A stretch of DNA of 64,000 bases, from positions 1-64,000 of the forward strand of contig CAIWXW010000109.1 in the NCBI GenBank assembly GCA_903916755.1. The letters are read 5' to 3'. The notes below the pieces were generated by a model that did not search any database, was not told the DNA's origin, and was given only the letters and a program-made list of their open reading frames with translations. How positions within the stretch are numbered: the stretch's first letter is position 1; each line of letters starts with the position of its first letter. The position numbers and the translations under genes are program-made. The DNA is from an uncultured Opitutaceae bacterium. GTDB taxonomy: Bacteria; Verrucomicrobiota; Verrucomicrobiia; Opitutales; Opitutaceae. Of the stretch, positions 61,158 to 64,000 are shown one piece after another.

Positions 61158-63439
61158 GCGGTGGCCAATCCCGGCTTGGCGCGCCCCATGGCCGCGCCGA
61201 TCTCCTCCGGCTTGATCGGCTTGCTCACGTAGTCGTCCATTCCGGCGGCCAGGCAGAGCTCGCGGTCGCCGTACATCGCGTTGGCGGTGAGGGCGATGAT
61301 CCAGGGACGGTGCGCCGGGTTGGCCTGGCGGATCTGCCGGGTGGCCTCAAGCCCGTCGACCTCCGGCATGTGCACGTCCATGAGCACAATGTCGTAGGGC
61401 TGGCGGCCGAGCGCCTCGAGCGCCTCCCGCCCGTTGGCGGCGAGGTCCGCGCGGTAGCCCAGCTTGGCCAGCATGAAGAGCGCGACCTTCTGGTTCACCA
61501 CGTTGTCCTCGGCGATCAGCACGCGCTCCGGATGCAGCACGGGCGCCGCGACGAGATCCGACGGCTGGAACCCGGGGGCATCGTCCGCCCCGTGCGCCTG
61601 CAGCGCCTCCACCAGCGCCTCCAGGAGCTGCGCCGACTTGGTCGGCTTAAACAGGTGCGAGGCGAAGAGCGAGCGATCGATCACGAGTTCTCCCTGGCCA
61701 ACCGATGAGAGCATGATCAGCGGCAGCTGGGCGGCGTCCCGCAGCCGGCGGATTTCCACCGCGAGCATGCCTCCGTCCATCGCCGGCATCTGCATGTCGA
61801 CCACGGCGACATCAAAGGCCTCGTTGGCCCGCAGCCAGCCGAGGGCCTCCTCGCCGGAGGAGGCGGCCCGCGCGGCCATGTCCCAGCCCGCGGCCAGCCG
61901 GGTGAGAATCCGGCGGCTGGTCGCGTTGTCGTCGACCACCAGGAGGCGCTTGCCCGCCAAGTGTCCCAGGCCCGTGCCCAGGTACGGCCGGGGCCTGGGT
62001 GGCACCGACTCGACCGCCAGGGTGAAGAAGAAGGTTGAGCCCACCCCGACCTGGCTCTCGACCCACATGCGGCCGCCCATGATCTCCACGAGGCGCCGGC
62101 TGATGACCAGCCCGAGGCCCGTGCCGCCGAAGCGCCGGGTCGTGGAGGCGTCCACCTGGGAGAAGGACTGGAAGAGTCGGCCCATGGCCTCGGGCGGGAT
62201 GCCGATGCCCGTGTCGCGCACGGCGAAGACGAGCTCGGTGCGCCCCTCCTTGGGCGGCTGGGCGCGCACGCTCAGCACGACCTCGCCCCGCTCGGTGAAC
62301 TTCACCGCGTTGCCGAGCAGGTTGACAATGATCTGCCGCAGCCGGGTCACGTCGCCCAGCACCTGGCCGGGCACGCCATCGGCGATCTCGTAGAGGAGGT
62401 CGAGCTGCTTGGCGGAAAACTGCGGCGCCAGCAGGTCGAGGGCGCCCTCGATGCAGTCGCGCAGGCTGAAGACCTCCCGCTCGATCTCGAGCCGCCCGGA
62501 CTCGATCTTCGAGAAATCCAGGATGTCGTTGATGATGGTGAGCAGCACCTCGCCGCTGTGCCGGATGGTCTCGGCGTATTCCCGCTGCTCGGGGTCGAGC
62601 GGCGAATCCAGCAGCAGGCTGGTCATCCCGATGACGCCGTTCATCGGGGTCCGGATCTCGTGGCTCATCATGGCCAGGAACTGGCCCTTCGCCAGGTTCG
62701 CCCGCTCGGCGGCCTCTTTCGCGGCCTGCAGCTCCGCCGCCTGCCGGGCCAGCTCCCGCGCCGCATCCTCCTGCGTGCGCTTGACCTCCGTGATGTCCAC
62801 CACCGTGTTCACCTCCTTCATCGTGCCGGTGAGCGGATCGCGGTAGGCGTGCATGGTGAGCACGGCCCAGACGGTGCGGCCATCCGGGTGGAGATAGCGC
62901 TTCTCCATCGAAAACTGGTCGATCTCGCCGCGGTACATCCGCGCCTGCAGCTCCTGCTGCCTGGGCCGGTCGTCCGGATGACTGACCGCGACGTAGTTCG
63001 CGGTGTCACGGGAGCGGTGCGCGGGCACGCCGGTGATCCGCTCGTGCGCGGGATTCACCAGCCGCGTGTCACCCCGCTGGCCCTCGAGCCAGGAGAGGCC
63101 GACCGGGGCATGCTCGTAGATGTAGCGGAAGAGGCTTTCCTCGCGGGCCAGCTGCTCCTGGACCAGGCGCAGATCCGCCGTCATCCGCTCCGCCTCCTGC
63201 ACCGCCCGCTCCCGCGTCCGCAGCAGCTCCCGCACCAGCAGGGCCGCCAGTCCGGCCAGCAGCAGGCCGAGGCCGCCGGCAATCCAGGGCAGCAGTTCCA
63301 CCCAGCGCGCGCGGTCGCTCGCGCTGCGCAAAAGCCACCAGGCGGCGAACGAAGCCGCTGCGCCCGCGACGAAAGCAATCGCCGGGAGCAAGCGAGTCCA
63401 GCTCAGCCGACCGGAGCGAGGGGTCCCACCGGAAGACAT
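61154..63439 (-). CDS. Hybrid sensor histidine kinase with PAS and two receiver domains
   Basis: The 761-residue protein ([20 protein letters not shown]) has two membrane helices near residues 20-70, a coiled coil, a PAS domain ([20 protein letters not shown]), HisKA with phospho-His [20 protein letters not shown], HATPase ([50 protein letters not shown]), then two receivers: [16 protein letters not shown] with [13 protein letters not shown], and [18 protein letters not shown] with [14 protein letters not shown]. There is no HPt domain, so phosphate may go to a separate carrier. The track ATG at 63469 adds ten residues. Confidence 0.92.
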   Translation of the reverse strand: MSSGGTPRSGRLSWTRLLPAIAFVAGAAASFAAWWLLRSASDRARWVELLPWIAGGLGLLLAGLAALLVRELLRTRERAVQEAERMTADLRLVQEQLAREESLFRYIYEHAPVGLSWLEGQRGDTRLVNPAHERITGVPAHRSRDTANYVAVSHPDDRPRQQELQARMYRGEIDQFSMEKRYLHPDGRTVWAVLTMHAYRDPLTGTMKEVNTVVDITEVKRTQEDAARELARQAAELQAAKEAAERANLAKGQFLAMMSHEIRTPMNGVIGMTSLLLDSPLDPEQREYAETIRHSGEVLLTIINDILDFSKIESGRLEIEREVFSLRDCIEGALDLLAPQFSAKQLDLLYEIADGVPGQVLGDVTRLRQIIVNLLGNAVKFTERGEVVLSVRAQPPKEGRTELVFAVRDTGIGIPPEAMGRLFQSFSQVDASTTRRFGGTGLGLVISRRLVEIMGGRMWVESQVGVGSTFFFTLAVESVPPRPRPYLGTGLGHLAGKRLLVVDDNATSRRILTRLAAGWDMAARAASSGEEALGWLRANEAFDVAVVDMQMPAMDGGMLAVEIRRLRDAAQLPLIMLSSVGQGELVIDRSLFASHLFKPTKSAQLLEALVEALQAHGADDAPGFQPSDLVAAPVLHPERVLIAEDNVVNQKVALFMLAKLGYRADLAANGREALEALGRQPYDIVLMDVHMPEVDGLEATRQIRQANPAHRPWIIALTANAMYGDRELCLAAGMDDYVSKPIKPEEIGAAMGRAKPGLATA

Positions 63440-63520
63440 ATTGGGACCCAACCTAGGCGGCTTCGCCACCCGATGGCCAACCTCTTTTGCGCGCCCGCCC
63501 GAAGAAGAAGCCCGGTCCGA

Positions 63521-64000
63521 TCAGGCGGGGGCGAGCTGCCGCGCCAGCCACTCGCCCGGCGTCCGGCCCGCCGGCTGGCTGAGGAGGGCGCGCAGGCGCG
63601 CGGCCTGCGCCTGCGTCCGCGCGATCCGCGCCGGATCCGTGAGGCAGGACCGCAGTTCGGCGGCGAGCGCGGGGGCGGTCGCCGCCCCCTGGATGTACTC
63701 GGGATACATCGGCTCCCCGAGCAGGATGTTGGCGATGCCGAGATAGGGCACCTGCACGAGCCACCGGCCGATCCAATAGGTCAGCGGGTCGATGCGATAG
63801 GCGATGGCGCCGGGGATCCCCGCCAGGGCGCAGTGCAGCGACATGGTCCCGCTGGCGGTCAGGACCGCGGATGCCGCCACCGGCTCGCCGGTGGGCCGCA
63901 GCTCCACGCCGGCCGGAGGGCCGGCCGCGCGGAGGAGCGCGTGGATCTCCTCGCTGGGGTAGATCGCCACCGCAGGAAGGCCGCCCGCCGCGCGCTGGGC
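63521..64000 (-). CDS. lpxB: Lipid-A-disaccharide synthase, C-terminal part (partial)
   Basis: The reverse strand from the window edge reads through AIYPSEEIHALLRAAGPPAG, SAVLTASGTMSLHCALAGIP, AIAYRIDPLTYWIGRWLVQV, PYLGIANILLGEPMYPEYIQ and a helical end. This is the C-terminal half of a LpxB (GT19) enzyme that joins two glucosamine derivatives in lipid A synthesis; SGTMSLHCALAGIP and IANILLGEPMYPEYIQ are its sugar-nucleotide side. The 5' part lies outside. The kinase gene follows after 81 bases. Confidence 0.88.
   Translation of the reverse strand, partial: AQRAAGGLPAVAIYPSEEIHALLRAAGPPAGVELRPTGEPVAASAVLTASGTMSLHCALAGIPGAIAYRIDPLTYWIGRWLVQVPYLGIANILLGEPMYPEYIQGAATAPALAAELRSCLTDPARIARTQAQAARLRALLSQPAGRTPGEWLARQLAPA

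Noticed and set aside
1-64000. CRISPR arrays, rRNA genes, a replication origin or a prophage
   Set aside because: No regular direct-repeat/spacer pattern, rRNA-like stretch, DnaA-box cluster or phage structural gene was seen when reading the window.

Overview
The window looks like a piece of a chromosome from a high-GC Gram-negative Verrucomicrobiota bacterium, most likely of the Opitutaceae type. The evidence is the very high GC content, a 51-residue small basic protein of a family known from Verrucomicrobia and Chlamydiae, lipid A synthesis (partial lpxB), few clear Shine-Dalgarno sites, several TTG/GTG starts, and a plant-polysaccharide degradation locus. This placement is inference; no rRNA is present. 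All product names come from reading motifs in the translated ORFs, without a database search.

Layout. 1-2.3 kb: the edge of an IS3-type transposase, then smpB, rpoZ, cutA, the small basic protein and a DedA protein. 2.3-10.6 kb: an isomerase of the L-fucose/L-arabinose isomerase type, mqo, a secreted oligogalacturonate lyase, an NhaP-type antiporter and a glycosyltransferase. 10.6-11.8 kb: a hepT-mntA toxin-antitoxin pair bracketed by a duplicated tRNA-Arg 3' end. 11.8-18.5 kb: dinB, glnS, thrH, gltX, an M14 peptidase and hpf. 18.5-28.8 kb (minus strand): a TMTC-like membrane TPR protein and a five-gene secreted operon (two tandem CBM9-like/PKD proteins, GH35, GH2, CE12-like esterase). 29.0-34.5 kb (plus strand, divergent): an L-galactose-dehydrogenase-like reductase and a complete YtfQRT-YjfF-type sugar ABC transporter. 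34.5-37.5 kb: PadR regulator, a HAAS-type protein that breaks into a truncated CHASE3/PAS protein, and a lone receiver.

37.7-45.2 kb: tRNA-Ala, an EVE protein, tyrA-GNAT-aroA-cmk-plsC, trpS, a hexapeptide-repeat protein, an unrecognised conserved-looking protein and tRNA-Gly. 45.2-50.1 kb: an NtrC-like regulator with a changed Walker B motif, an ECF sigma operon whose three genes resemble the CnrH/CnrY/CnrX design, a secreted protein and an NtrB-like kinase. 50.1-54.3 kb: rnhB-rnhC in tandem, mutY, a TIM-barrel protein and rpsU with its terminator. 54.5-64 kb: dnaE (interrupted by an apparent one-base frameshift), a methyltransferase, ccsA/hemX-like and hemA, a large hybrid histidine kinase and the 3' part of lpxB.

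How it fits together. The 20.9-34.5 kb divergent block, with the oligogalacturonate lyase at 6.2 kb, suggests secreted trimming of pectin (rhamnogalacturonan/galactan side chains), uptake of a released pentose or furanose-form hexose by the CUT2 transporter, and oxidation by the L-galactose/L-fucose-type dehydrogenase. Most of the remainder is housekeeping. Genes are packed tightly: many same-strand neighbours overlap by ATGA/GTGA, and five convergent pairs share a four-base YTAG stop overlap. No CRISPR array, rRNA or complete insertion sequence was seen, and no intergenic stretch longer than about 300 bases remains after start codons are chosen.
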